The notes under the pieces are model-generated. The model worked only from the letters and a program-made list of their open reading frames with translations. It was not told the DNA's origin and searched no databases. 64,000 bases of DNA from Acidobacteriota bacterium (GTDB lineage: Bacteria > Acidobacteriota > Thermoanaerobaculia > Multivoradales > J023): the NCBI GenBank assembly GCA_029263395.1, contig JAJCXO010000194.1, forward strand, positions 18,152 through 82,151. The letters are read 5' to 3'. The position numbers and the translations under genes were made by a program. Positions within the stretch are counted from its first letter, which is position 1. The number at the start of each line of letters is the position of its first letter. Below, piece by piece: positions 17,001-25,700 of the stretch.

Positions 17001-19801
17001 GCAAGATTCCGCTGCTGCGCGCCTCGGCCACGGTCGAGGAAGTCGAGTGGACCAAGTCCGGGGCATGGGTTGGTCCCAATCCGCCGGTCGTCGAGCCGAA
17101 TGTTCAGCGGGTACAAGCGATGGACGCCTATTTTATGGGCAACAAGCTCTACCTGACGGTTTGGCGGGCGGACCGTCGTTATGTGCGGGTTGTTCCTTTC
17201 ATCAACGGCGAGTTGCAGTGGGAAGCCACCGAGCCGATCATCGGTCCCAACATCCTGGCGTCCGACAGTCACCACTTGGCGATCTTACCGGCACTCGGTA
17301 TGACCATCGACAAACGGTGCAGTCGCAACTCTGCCCGACCGGGAGAGACCGTGACTTACTTTATCGATGTCAAGAACACCAGCGATGTCGCCCTTTCCGT
17401 AAGGATCGACGACTCGTTGCTCAAGGAGTTCAAGACCATCACGCTGTTGCCGGGCCAGGCCGAAACCTGGAGACGCAACTATCCGATCCCGAACAACTCA
17501 CCAAACACCATCGTCAACACTGCAACCGCCGTCGGTCACCCGTTGGTCTCCGACGCCGGCCAGGTGCGCGAGCCGGTTGTCGTCAAAGCGAGTCACAACC
17601 TCACCGTGCTGCGGGAGTTTGTGGGTCTCGACGTCAAGAAGACCGCTCGTCAAACAGTTGCCTCGCCAGGCGGTATCGTGGACTACATCTTCGAGATCAC
17701 CAACACTGGCACGGTCGAACTGGGTGTCTCGTGGGTCGATACGAAGCTTGGTGGCGGTGATGCCGAGTTCATCATGGCTCCAGGGACCAACAGGTTCATT
17801 GAGGTCAAGTATCAAGTGCCAAAGGTTGGTGCCGATGTGTTGGAGAACACCGTTACCGTGACTGGACGGGCCAATGGGCATCCGGCGGTGACAGCTTCCG
17901 ACAGTCATTCGATGCCGGTCAAGCGTGAAGCTGGTCTCAGGCTGGAGAAGACGGCGAGCCAGGCGGTCGCACGACCAGGCTTGCCGGTGAACTACCAGTT
18001 CAAGCTGTCGAATATTGGTGATGTCTCGCTGGCCGTCGATCTCGACGACTCGCTGATGGGCACCTTGCGGCGGCGTATCGACCTGGGGCCGGGGCAGAAC
18101 GTGATCGTACGCGAGAACTATCTGGTGCCGATCGGTGCCAAGGGAGAGCTCGTGAACAAGGCGACCGCGGTTGCAACCTTCGAAGGCAAGATCATCAAAG
18201 CAGAGGACTCACACTCTATGCTGATCGAGGACGATCTGGATCTCGAGGTTGCGAAGGGATCGACCAAGGCATTGGTCGGGCCTGGTGGCTCAGTCACCTA
18301 CCTTTACCGAGTCTCCAATCCGGGCAAGGTAGAGCTTGATGTGCTGTTGACCGATGATCAGATCGGAATTATCTCCAATAGCATCAAACTGCCTCCTGGT
18401 AGCGAGCAGACGTTTACCCAGGCCTATGTTGTGCCTTTGGATGCTAGGGACGAGGTCGTCAACATCGCCACTGCCACAGGCACAGCAGCCGACGGACGTC
18501 GGATCGTGCGAAAGGCAGAATGGCGAATTCCGGTACGTCCGGACGCTGGCCTCAAGGTGGTGAAGACCGCCAAGGAAGGGGTGGCCGTGCCGGGTGGTAC
18601 CGTCAACTACTCCTTCAGTGTCACCAACACTGGCGATATCCCGTTGGCAGTGACTTGGGAGGACTCGCTATTGGGAGCTCTGTCGTCGATCGCGAACCTG
18701 AGTCCGGGTTCGACCTTCGATATCCCGAACCTGAGTTACAAAATTCCTTCGACTACGGCAGAAGATCTGAGTCTGCTGACCAGCACGGTAACAGCGACTG
18801 GAACACCGGCTGAAGGTGAGCCGGTGACCGATCAAGTGGAGCACACGCTGGCATTCCAGCGCACGGCCGGCTTGAGCGTCGTACGGAGCATCGTCGGGAC
18901 GGCGAAACGAGGAGGCACGGTGACCTATCGTTACTCAGTCGCCAACACCGGTCACTTGACGTTGACGGTGACTCTCAGCGATTCCGTTCTGGGTATCGTT
19001 GGCGATCCTTTTGTGCTCGCCCCAGGAGGCACGCAGCAGGTGGAGAAGGGCTCTGACCTGGCTGCGGCCGAAACCGACACTAAGGTTGGTACTGTGGTCG
19101 CAACTGGCGTCACTGCCGACAACCAAGTGGTGACGGACGAACACACGTCGAGTGTCACCCCGGCCACGCTCGGCCTGGCACTGACCAAAACGTCGATTCC
19201 CGCTACCGCAGCGCCAAATACGGTTGTCAACTACCTCTTCGATATCACCAATACCGGTGAGGCTTCCCTGACGGTCGGCCAAGTGGTTGACGACAAGCTA
19301 GGAGTGGTCGGTAATCCAGGACGCTTGGAGCCCGGTGCCAAGTTGCCGATGGGTAGCTTCTTCACCGTTCCGGAGGAAACGCTGATCGGTTCGACGATCA
19401 ACAACCAGGTGACTGCGACAGGAACTTCGGACGAAGGTGTCGAGGTAACCGCCACGGCTAACCATGTCCTGCAGATCGTCAGCGGTCAGCCGAGCGACAG
19501 TGATGTGATCTTGCTGGTTCCAGGCCCGGATCTAGAACCGGTGTCGGATGGCGGCGACGTCGGACTAGCAGCTTCATCAACTGTGGCAGTGTCTGACCAA
19601 GAAGAGGGGGAAGTCGAGGTTGCCGATTTCACGGAGATCTCGGGTATCGGGCCGGTGCGAGCGAAAGGGCTCACCGAGGCCGGGATCATGACATTCAGCG
19701 ATCTGAGTGATACTTCGGTAGAGCGCCTGCGCGACCTCTTTCCGAGTGTAAGTGAAGATACGTTGAGTCAATGGAAGGCTGACGCTGCGGAGCGGACTTG
19801 A
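11039..19801 (+). CDS. giant (2,920 aa) eCIS repeat protein with 16 Ig-like repeats, three inserted W-rich modules and a C-terminal HhH domain
   Basis: Residues ~36-110 are the shared N-terminal module ('FFCGQLLTDEDLTSL', 'HGWGVVTGLEVE', 'GYAIDHKGHDILV'). From ~439 to ~2810 I count 16 repeats of about 100 residues of DUF11/DUF7507 type, each opening like 'LTKSANKSAALPGERVTYTF' and closing '..NTATV.G......ASHSL.V'. Repeats 5, 6 and 9 each hold a ~200-residue insert (about 958-1174, 1301-1501, 1854-2071) made of Trp-rich units such as 'VWRANQLLTRTVSIINGQL'. Residues ~2860-2915 are a helix-hairpin-helix ('ISGIGPVRAKGLTEAGI'). No signal peptide is seen. Long fibre or ruler functions are possible; I favour a receptor-binding fibre or surface arm. 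The gene is intact over 8.7 kb. Confidence 0.8.
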   Translation: MTTPKHGLDLSASQLLADNKGTDSKCDDHDDCSSAIVRPQFFCGQLLTDEDLTSLVDWTRDRLRLARYRHGWGVVTGLEVECVPQTASRVRVTPGYAIDHKGHDILVGAAAEIDLAAACEKELHKGLCGEQGGDKSLDSDLDRPLPIPMPPSGDGQTFAVDLSLHYREIPAEPQSALGSSSCKEIAECEFSRVEESFELAWTPALLRSNPLATNAQRWLEEYRKTLEVLSQIRQAFVDVGGRGNDIRQRLLDWIDLHPPTQFCFIRSLVCNLEASELANEKKLAEVLFWLVQDRRNAFVARTVECVPESAGVLLARVYMSAGAAGGCRVERIDTHQPNRRPLHRDRWPAPSGQVNLAGWLWHQKGDVCTALDDLGVEVRRQVDFELPATLQELEERLDDDPWTPCGKPVCLEVYAPHDKDDLLGERVVGFRCDEVPLGLQVEKTSVQSVARAGEVVIYKFTLHNTGEGALTIELKDSLIGLVTSAIHLIPKATTVVTGAYVVPPDASGTLSNEVVAIGRSDDDREVLATASHSLNVETGELKLTKSANKSAALPGERVTYTFELFNDRSTPVRIKELSDSVLGSISTDFEVSPQEDRTFQRSYVVPTDVGQELTNTATVTGQTSDGQPLSLSVSHTLLIRERVLFTLDKETVETSAIPGQDVTYRFTLENKGNIPVTVDLDDSLLGAVGDAIVLAAGQQQVIDQAYTVPETTGRDLRNLATAVGRSTDGQALTVEAKHTLPIVTDGSIDIAKSCDRDIALPGDIVQYTFDLSNTGRASVSVTATDDLLGEVISNHPLQPGENHQATVDFEVPLDALGRIDNEVTAVAEAASGATFESKDRHSLRVVKEGLTVTKTCDINPARPNENVGYNFKIRNLLDVDVLVDVTDDLLGELATDENIRPGQVYETKRPFVVPADATGTITNTVTAIARGSRDGSQLPGSGSVIAATGYLVPNQPQIQPASLVPQPTSLLMQVIWQGEIGWTRKVPILRDIPQWDQAGGWGPHTLSETYPGTGEFQAVSSFVTGSLLFTWMIRGGELWTKADLVPGGPPPPADLSRPWQLEVGVSFPTSGEVDAMMVYVLGGSVHVQMWSDAQKWTGSLPLSGATRFQEISNWVGPDAVPEYPGSGDVHAHFGVVSGRSFYESVWRDEQEYQRVVPINNSNEVVWLKGRIWTGLDFEIIATDTHDLRIGPEVALRVVKTCDKPIAESGERVGYNFEIFNDGTESLAIWASDNQFGSLLADKLLAGGESLSLDRFLTVPSNPDLKRLENTVTVLGRGARQGSGIPGNEYVLGSTAYFVANRYYQEVWTKNTVWRRSMPVQRGTIYWHAADAWTPEKQNFVTSGELQAVATFVLDNQLHIWVWRANQLLTRTVSIINGQLRYDRQGPWKPAGVADHFPGTSTIDAMAAYVLDNSVRLTFVRGQQIWTRKLAIINKVIRWDRSVWDGPVEVRNLPGGRPLQSYATELIAGRLYESYWRGQIQWQRSIPIINGEPRADRSEPWTNLNIKVTASDSHVLTVNQALRLLKTCSTNIASRGEVVTYTFEVTNLGASPASVYSIEDDWLKTIPITLKKPLESGESFTVSRDFEVPKIAVDPLVNVATVKATSPDRRQLEATASHTLQIRQAPELVLTKQCKQSQAHRGDFVHYIFGMTNNSQETMWIYRLEDSVLGIVPLFNQKAADPSTEIDEFRPLDQLQLDPGETHRLERSYQIPKDAPNPLVNKATVRARAHQREFRASASHSLTVEPAAQVTIDKTCDVNPASPGATVNYTFDVYNGGATELHAQVFDDLLGLIGPIDLKPQQSSTLKTSFEVPKNAKGEIINTASVITNGGDDDVLPGTGELQARATYLGLHRDILQYKGYLRQLLWRGGQQWYRVVPSSGGVIQWHLARPWVNFQKHIVPGPGKVQAASFYILGNRSAFSVWIDNKRWVRLFPLRNELIDATNPVDPWIGAGTLANYPGRGDIQAEATQRVGSFLYQFIWRDNAEWYRKIPLLRASATVEEVEWTKSGAWVGPNPPVVEPNVQRVQAMDAYFMGNKLYLTVWRADRRYVRVVPFINGELQWEATEPIIGPNILASDSHHLAILPALGMTIDKRCSRNSARPGETVTYFIDVKNTSDVALSVRIDDSLLKEFKTITLLPGQAETWRRNYPIPNNSPNTIVNTATAVGHPLVSDAGQVREPVVVKASHNLTVLREFVGLDVKKTARQTVASPGGIVDYIFEITNTGTVELGVSWVDTKLGGGDAEFIMAPGTNRFIEVKYQVPKVGADVLENTVTVTGRANGHPAVTASDSHSMPVKREAGLRLEKTASQAVARPGLPVNYQFKLSNIGDVSLAVDLDDSLMGTLRRRIDLGPGQNVIVRENYLVPIGAKGELVNKATAVATFEGKIIKAEDSHSMLIEDDLDLEVAKGSTKALVGPGGSVTYLYRVSNPGKVELDVLLTDDQIGIISNSIKLPPGSEQTFTQAYVVPLDARDEVVNIATATGTAADGRRIVRKAEWRIPVRPDAGLKVVKTAKEGVAVPGGTVNYSFSVTNTGDIPLAVTWEDSLLGALSSIANLSPGSTFDIPNLSYKIPSTTAEDLSLLTSTVTATGTPAEGEPVTDQVEHTLAFQRTAGLSVVRSIVGTAKRGGTVTYRYSVANTGHLTLTVTLSDSVLGIVGDPFVLAPGGTQQVEKGSDLAAAETDTKVGTVVATGVTADNQVVTDEHTSSVTPATLGLALTKTSIPATAAPNTVVNYLFDITNTGEASLTVGQVVDDKLGVVGNPGRLEPGAKLPMGSFFTVPEETLIGSTINNQVTATGTSDEGVEVTATANHVLQIVSGQPSDSDVILLVPGPDLEPVSDGGDVGLAASSTVAVSDQEEGEVEVADFTEISGIGPVRAKGLTEAGIMTFSDLSDTSVERLRDLFPSVSEDTLSQWKADAAERT

Positions 19802-19842
19802 GGTCTGTGACGTGGCGAACCAGAGAGAGAGGGGGGGGTAAA

Positions 19843-21351
19843 TTGAGCCTTCCACGGACACGTTGGCGCGAGCGTCAAACGCTACAAGCGGACGACCTAC
19901 AAGCTGAGCAGGATTACAAGATAGACCTGCGTAGGCGTCATAACCTCAGCCATCATGGCTGGGGTGTCGTCCGCGGCCTGACGCTCGTACCGACGGTTTC
20001 CGGAGTGTCGGTCGAGCCAGGGTTGGGAAGCGATGGCTATGGCCGAGAGGTTCTGTTGCCGGCTCGACTCGAGCTCTCGGCAGACTTGCTGCGCAAGGCG
20101 CTCGGTGAGTTGGTCGGATCAGATGTAGATCGTCCGGTCTTGGCACTCTGGATCTTGTACGGGTGTCGTCCCGGAACCGAGGGCGAGTCGGGTTCGGCCG
20201 TGAATGGGAAGCATCGTCGCTCGCATGAAGAGTGTCGGCTGCGCTTGACCTCTCATGTTGCGGTCGATCCTCGTCGACCTCCCGGTGTTCCGGATGATGA
20301 ACTCGGGCAAAGGACTCATCTTCCATCAATACGCGATCCTGCGCTCGAGTGGCCGGTTTACCTTGGCGCGATTGAAGCCGCACCAGGTGACTCGAAGGAG
20401 TTCTTGATCGATCTTTCGCTTCGTCCATTGGTCACGCTGACTGGAACAGAGGTCAGGGATCCGGGGGGCCGAGCCAAAGTAAGAATTGCCGACCCGAAGG
20501 GAAGACAACCCTTCGAGGTGGCACTGCGCAAGTCGGATGGGGAGATGGTCGAACGGTTGTGCCTCGACCGTCGGGCAAACGCTACCCTGCGTGGCAGCTG
20601 CCGTGCGGGAGTGGTCACTGCCCCCAGCGTTGTTCTTGGATCCCCTTCGGGGCCATTGACACCGCCAGGTGCTGGCAGGATCGATCGCTCCGTGGATGAA
20701 GAGGGGGGGCGCGAGCAGCTGCGAATAACCCTCGGGCATCCGAGCGAAGCGGAAGAGCCAGCATCGTCCCGGCTGTGCATCGGGCCTTCCAATGCACCGT
20801 CTCTGAGAGTGGATGCCGACCGCAAAACGTGGGTCGCAAACCTGAAGGTCCGCGGTCGGGTTCGGCAAGGTCCCATCCCGGCCGATCCTGGAGATCCGCG
20901 GTTTGCATCCGCGATTACGGAAGGCTGGCTCAATACCCTTGCCGCGACTGTCGCCAGCAAGGCAGCGCGCGATCCGGACACCATTCGACTAGACCTCTTG
21001 GTACCCGAGTTCGTCACCGAAGGCGAGCCCGTGCCGTTCACTGTGACCTTGAGAAATCCGGGGACCACACGGCTTGAAGACTGTCGTGTTTTTCTCACGC
21101 TCTATCCGAGCTCGGGCGACCACAAGCGAGAGGTTTATCCGAAGCGATTTTCCAAGGATCAGCCGATGATCCATCTAGATCCCGACCAATGGCTGCCTTT
21201 TCAAGGCGAATCAGATCCTGTAACCGGTGCCGGCTTGGTTCTGTTGCGGATCGAAGCCGTAGCCTTCGTTCCCAGTGGAGACAGTGTCAGGGGACTGGCT
21301 GAGGCACAGGTGAAGGTCTTCAGCGCGCAGGGTGCGCCGTCGATTCCTTAG
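19843..21351 (+). CDS. eCIS accessory protein with shared N-terminal module and C-terminal beta-sandwich
   Basis: About 502 residues. The start carries the shared module ('RQTLQADDLQAEQDYKIDL', 'HHGWGVVRGLTLV', 'GSDGYGREVLLPA'). The C-terminus (~380-500) looks like a CARDB/Ig-like fold ('EGEPVPFTVTLRNPGTTRLED'). TTG 19843 is preferred: it follows a purine-rich GAGAGAGGGGG ribosome site, and the distance from start to module then matches the next gene. TTG 19798, which overlaps the previous stop as TTGA, is the alternative. A run of eight Gs (19831-19838) lies in the ribosome-site region. Function unknown; inferred part of the same peripheral assembly. Confidence 0.7.
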   Translation: MSLPRTRWRERQTLQADDLQAEQDYKIDLRRRHNLSHHGWGVVRGLTLVPTVSGVSVEPGLGSDGYGREVLLPARLELSADLLRKALGELVGSDVDRPVLALWILYGCRPGTEGESGSAVNGKHRRSHEECRLRLTSHVAVDPRRPPGVPDDELGQRTHLPSIRDPALEWPVYLGAIEAAPGDSKEFLIDLSLRPLVTLTGTEVRDPGGRAKVRIADPKGRQPFEVALRKSDGEMVERLCLDRRANATLRGSCRAGVVTAPSVVLGSPSGPLTPPGAGRIDRSVDEEGGREQLRITLGHPSEAEEPASSRLCIGPSNAPSLRVDADRKTWVANLKVRGRVRQGPIPADPGDPRFASAITEGWLNTLAATVASKAARDPDTIRLDLLVPEFVTEGEPVPFTVTLRNPGTTRLEDCRVFLTLYPSSGDHKREVYPKRFSKDQPMIHLDPDQWLPFQGESDPVTGAGLVLLRIEAVAFVPSGDSVRGLAEAQVKVFSAQGAPSIP

Positions 21352-21370
21352 CGATCCGTGGAGACCAGAT

Positions 21371-22705
21371 ATGACCCAGATGAGCATTGCCCGTGTCCAT
21401 TATTTTGACCGTCAGTTCTTGCGCACCGAGGACTTTGTCGACGAGCAGAACTATCACCTGGCGATGCGTCGCCGTCACAATATTGGCCACCATACGTGGG
21501 GGATCGTCAGTGGCCTGGATCTAGTCCTGGACGATGATGCAAGGCCAGCAGTAGCCGAAGGACTCGCAATTGATGGTTATGGCCGCGAGTTGATTCTGCC
21601 TGAGCGCTCGCGTCTCGGTGTGGCAGCATTTGACGAAAGAGATACTGATGAGCTCGATGTCTGGTTGTTGTACGACCGGGTTGGAAGCGAGCCGACGCCA
21701 CCGGGATACCTACCACCCGGGCAGGCCGAGGGTTCGTTCTATCGATGGCGTGAGACGCCCCTCTTGCGTCTCGACCAGATCAATGTCAGTGCCAGTTACC
21801 GTCAGCCTCCGAGTGTGCCCGAAGGTGATCTTGATTTTGACCCCAGTCGGGTTCCCATCGACGAGGTTAGCCAAGACTGGCCGGTGTTTATCGGCCGAGT
21901 GCGGCGCCAACAGAGCGCTGACAGCACCATCTATACCGTTGACAATACGGGCCGACCCTACGCCGGGCTGATCGGCTCTGCGGTTGTCGCGCCGGGTGAA
22001 GGGCGCGGCCGAATGGAGATCGGTGGAGAAGGCTCTAACGATACCGGTTTTGCGGTTTATCTCCCGGATCGTGAAGAGCCCGCGCTGTCAATCGATCAAG
22101 ATGGAAATCTCGACATCCGCGGTGCGATGGGAATTGAGGGCTCTCTAGAGGTTCACGAAGGAGCTCTCGAGCTTGGTGTCCCTTCGAAGTCAGACCGACA
22201 AACACCGCGGCCCTGGAGCATCTACCGGGCCCTGATCGATGCTCGGACAGGGCAAGAAGAGCTCCGGATCGAGATGGGTGCTGGTGCCAACGATGTCGTG
22301 ATCGGTACCTGGTCCGCTGAGGACGAGAGCTTTGTTCCTTGCCTGACGGTGTCCGCCAACGGAGACGTAACGATCCATGGTGACCTCGAGGTCCTCGGCA
22401 AGATCCATGAGCAAGGTGAAGAACTGCAAGTGTCCAGGCGTTTTTCCAGCGATGCAGAGCAGATCCTACTCTCGAACTTCGTGAGTGGTGTCAGCGCCAG
22501 TAACGTACTACTCGATGGTGCGCCGCGGCTCGTCGCGCCGACCGAGAAGCCCGTTGCTGCCACCGACCCGCTCGATGCCGCAGTCCGGGAGCTAGCGGCA
22601 AATCCTGTCCAGCTCCGAGCCTTCGCCAGCCTTCTCCAGGCTGAAGGAGACCTCGGTAAACGGCTCTGTCAAGTTTTGGAGGACGGTGCTCAGGGTCTTC
22701 GTTGA
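21371..22705 (+). CDS. eCIS tail-fibre-like protein with shared N-terminal module
   Basis: 444 residues from ATG 21371. The shared module is clearest here ('YFDRQFLRTEDFVDEQNYHL', 'RRRHNIGHHTWGIVSGL', 'LAIDGYGRELILPE'). Residues ~235-360 have phage-fibre style repeats with the 'DGNLDIRGAMGIEGSLEV' and 'NGDVTIHGDLEVLGKI' pattern typical of triple-stranded fibre shafts. The C-terminal ~75 residues are helical ('DAAVRELAANPVQLRAFASL'). It is the best candidate in the window for a classical tail fibre (Afp13-like role), attached through the shared module. The call is based on repeat style, not on a recognised receptor-binding domain. Confidence 0.72.
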   Translation: MTQMSIARVHYFDRQFLRTEDFVDEQNYHLAMRRRHNIGHHTWGIVSGLDLVLDDDARPAVAEGLAIDGYGRELILPERSRLGVAAFDERDTDELDVWLLYDRVGSEPTPPGYLPPGQAEGSFYRWRETPLLRLDQINVSASYRQPPSVPEGDLDFDPSRVPIDEVSQDWPVFIGRVRRQQSADSTIYTVDNTGRPYAGLIGSAVVAPGEGRGRMEIGGEGSNDTGFAVYLPDREEPALSIDQDGNLDIRGAMGIEGSLEVHEGALELGVPSKSDRQTPRPWSIYRALIDARTGQEELRIEMGAGANDVVIGTWSAEDESFVPCLTVSANGDVTIHGDLEVLGKIHEQGEELQVSRRFSSDAEQILLSNFVSGVSASNVLLDGAPRLVAPTEKPVAATDPLDAAVRELAANPVQLRAFASLLQAEGDLGKRLCQVLEDGAQGLR

Positions 22706-22754
22706 CTTTGGCTCTCACGGACTTTGGCTCATGGACCTTGGTCTCTAACTGATT

Positions 22755-25700
22755 ATGGACTGCACGATCCAACGACTGCATAGCCGCTATCGGCCGCTCG
22801 CTCGGCGCGATGCCTTGCCACGGATGAGCGAGCGTCTCGACCGCGTGAGTCGGCACCAGCTACCTTCGATGCTCGGTGCGTCGTTGGACCGAGCTCTTGC
22901 GGATGATCCGGCCGTCTACGTACTGAGACATCTTGATGCGAACCTGGCACTACATGTCTCTAGCGTGATCGCAGACACCGAGTTGGCACATCGCTGGGCG
23001 GCAAAGTTGACTGGCGCGATCTTGCGCCGGATAGCACAAGGTGTAGACCAAGACGCTGAGATTATGCGGTTTGCCGACCCGGTCGACTATCGAGCGAGCT
23101 TTATCCTAGATCTACTCGAGGGTCGGGCCTGGGATCTTTGGTTCTACGATTCTTTTGAGAGATATCGTGTGTTCGGGACGGCTCGTACGGTGCAAGCCGT
23201 GTTGCTCGAGGATCGTGAGCAGCTACCTGCTATCTTGGCCGAATTGATGCGCCGAGGTGCCTTCGAGAGGGTCTTGGATAGTCTGGGGACCGACCTGATG
23301 GTGGAGATCTGGCGCCAGGGTCTTGCTGGTCTCTTGATAGACGATCCAAGCGCTACACGGCCGTTGTTCGCGGCAGCAATCGATCTAGTCGATCGCCTCG
23401 AGATGTGGACGGGATCTCGCCCCAACCCGCATACCTTGTTCGAAGAATTTGTTGCTCTCCAGCCAACGGTGGTCGACTGGCAAGATCGGCGGAGTTTGGC
23501 TCATGGAGTGTTCGAAGCCTGGCGCTTTTTGGCTGACCAGGGTGAGCTGAAGCTGTCGTTTTCGACCGATGGAGAGTCAACAGAGGGTGCACCAGAAGCG
23601 TTGGGGACCGCCGCACTGTCGAGCCTAGATTGGCTCGACAGTGCTTGGCTTGCGGCAGAACTGAGCCGGTGGGCGAAAGACTCGGAAGCCGCCACGTTGA
23701 CGCTAGCTAGCGGTAGTGCCTACTCCCCAGCAGTCTCGAGACCTCTGTCTGGTGGCGACCGCCAAGCGAGTGCAGCAGGTTCTGTACCTCGAGATGGAGG
23801 AGCATCAAACCTGAGGCCTCAGTCTGGCGAGAAACTGTCGAGTACCGGGTTGCGGGGAGAGTCTGTGCAGGAAGCTGGTGCGGTGTCGCAGGTGGACAGC
23901 GTACCTCAGGCCGACATCGTGTCGCAGGCTGACATCGTGTCGCAGGCAGATATCGCTTCGCAGGCTGGGGCGGCCAGCTCAGCTGTAAGGGCTGCCGCAC
24001 CGGCTGAAGAGAACGCTGAGGTACTCGAGCGTGCATCCGGACCGAAGGTTCGAGTCGATAGAGCCACAACGACAGGATCGCATGGTGATGCTGAACCGAG
24101 GCTCGATAGCTCGAAGCCTGTCTCGAGGCCATCGCATCCTGAACATGACTCGGAGCCTTCCACGCACGAGATACAAGGCCGGCGTCTCGAGGGCGATTCG
24201 ATGGGTGGCGCGGAGACCGACGACGATCAGAAGAGTTTCGATTCGGAATCCGGCAACACCGCACCGATGCACCAGAAAATTGATGTCGAAAGGCTGGTCT
24301 CGCCATCCAGGTCAGGTTTTGATGCATCGGCAGCGAAGAGTCGAGTTGTCGAGGTTGAGGCTGGGGTGTCCGGCGGGTCCTCCATACTTGAAACTGCTCA
24401 GTCCTCGCTCGAGATTCAACCCGGCTCTCCGTCCGGCAAGAGCGACGCGCGGTGTGGACCCGAACACCTGACGTCAGACTCGGCTGCGTCGGTGCAACAA
24501 AGAGAGTTGCTGGAGACTGGTGTCACAGCTGAGGCGGAGCAGCAATCCGCTGAAGTCACATCGGTCTCCGGAGATGAATCCCTCGTGCCGGGTAGACCTT
24601 CAGAGGTGCCCGATCGATCAAACGAGTCGAGCGCGATCAACAAACCGACCCAAAGGCAACCGCAGGCTCTACCCTCTCGGCCGGTGGCCTCTGGCCCGAC
24701 ACCTCGTCAGCGGAGATTGCTGAGGGACTTGAGATCCTCACTGGTGCGGAGCCTTGGCAGCTTGGATCGATCCCACCCTAAAGCAGCTTCTAATGCGCTG
24801 CGACTCTACGGTGGTCTAATCGCCGACTCACCGCGTTGGAGTGGCGATTCCTTGGTCAAACCAATGATCGAGAGCCTGTTGACAGCCTGGGCGCACTTGC
24901 AGTCGGCTAGCTCAGCATCCATAGCCCTACTTCGACTGCGCGAAGGTCGGGTCGAGGACGCCCTCCGTTTGTTACCCGAAACGGAGCGGGAAGGTGCCGA
25001 GGACAGCCTGAGGATTCTTGCTGGTTTTGGTGAGCCGGGCAAAGACGTTGTAGAACAGCTCCTCGGTGTGGCCTCGCAGCCCTCGACACTGAGTTCAGCG
25101 AGCCACTCGAGGAGTCGAGGAGAAATCTACAGTCCTTGCGCCGGCCTATTCCTGTTGGCTCGGGCAGTCGAAGAAGTACGTCTCGCATCACTGGTGGCCG
25201 AAAGTCGTTTGCCTCTAGCCGACTTCGGGCCCGAGCTAGGGGCGATTCTGTTGACGTTAGGGCTGTGTTGGGGTGGCGACGCGGCGGCTGACGGAGACTC
25301 GATCGACCCGGGTCTCGGTCTGCTAGCCGGATTCACCGAACCACCGTCGGTCCCAGAGCTGCGCGCTGCTTGGAGTGGCGTCGAATCGGATCACTGTGAT
25401 GAGTTTCAGCAGGCTCTCCTTCGACTCTTGGCAGGTCAACGTGTGGTTCGTGGCAGAACCCTCGAACTATTCCAGCTACCGGCTGCGGATGCTGAGTCAA
25501 CCGTGATTGCCGGTCTTGATGGTGGCGGTATCTGGCCATTGGGGCGGGTACTGCAGCCGGAGAGCGATCTCGAAGAGTTAATGGCGGGTTGGATCGAACG
25601 GTGCGAACGAGCTTGTGGTCATCAGCCCGATGAAGTGACCTACGACACTTCGCTCGAGGCGCGATTCACCAAGCCCGTTGCGATGGGTGCAAGAAATGAA

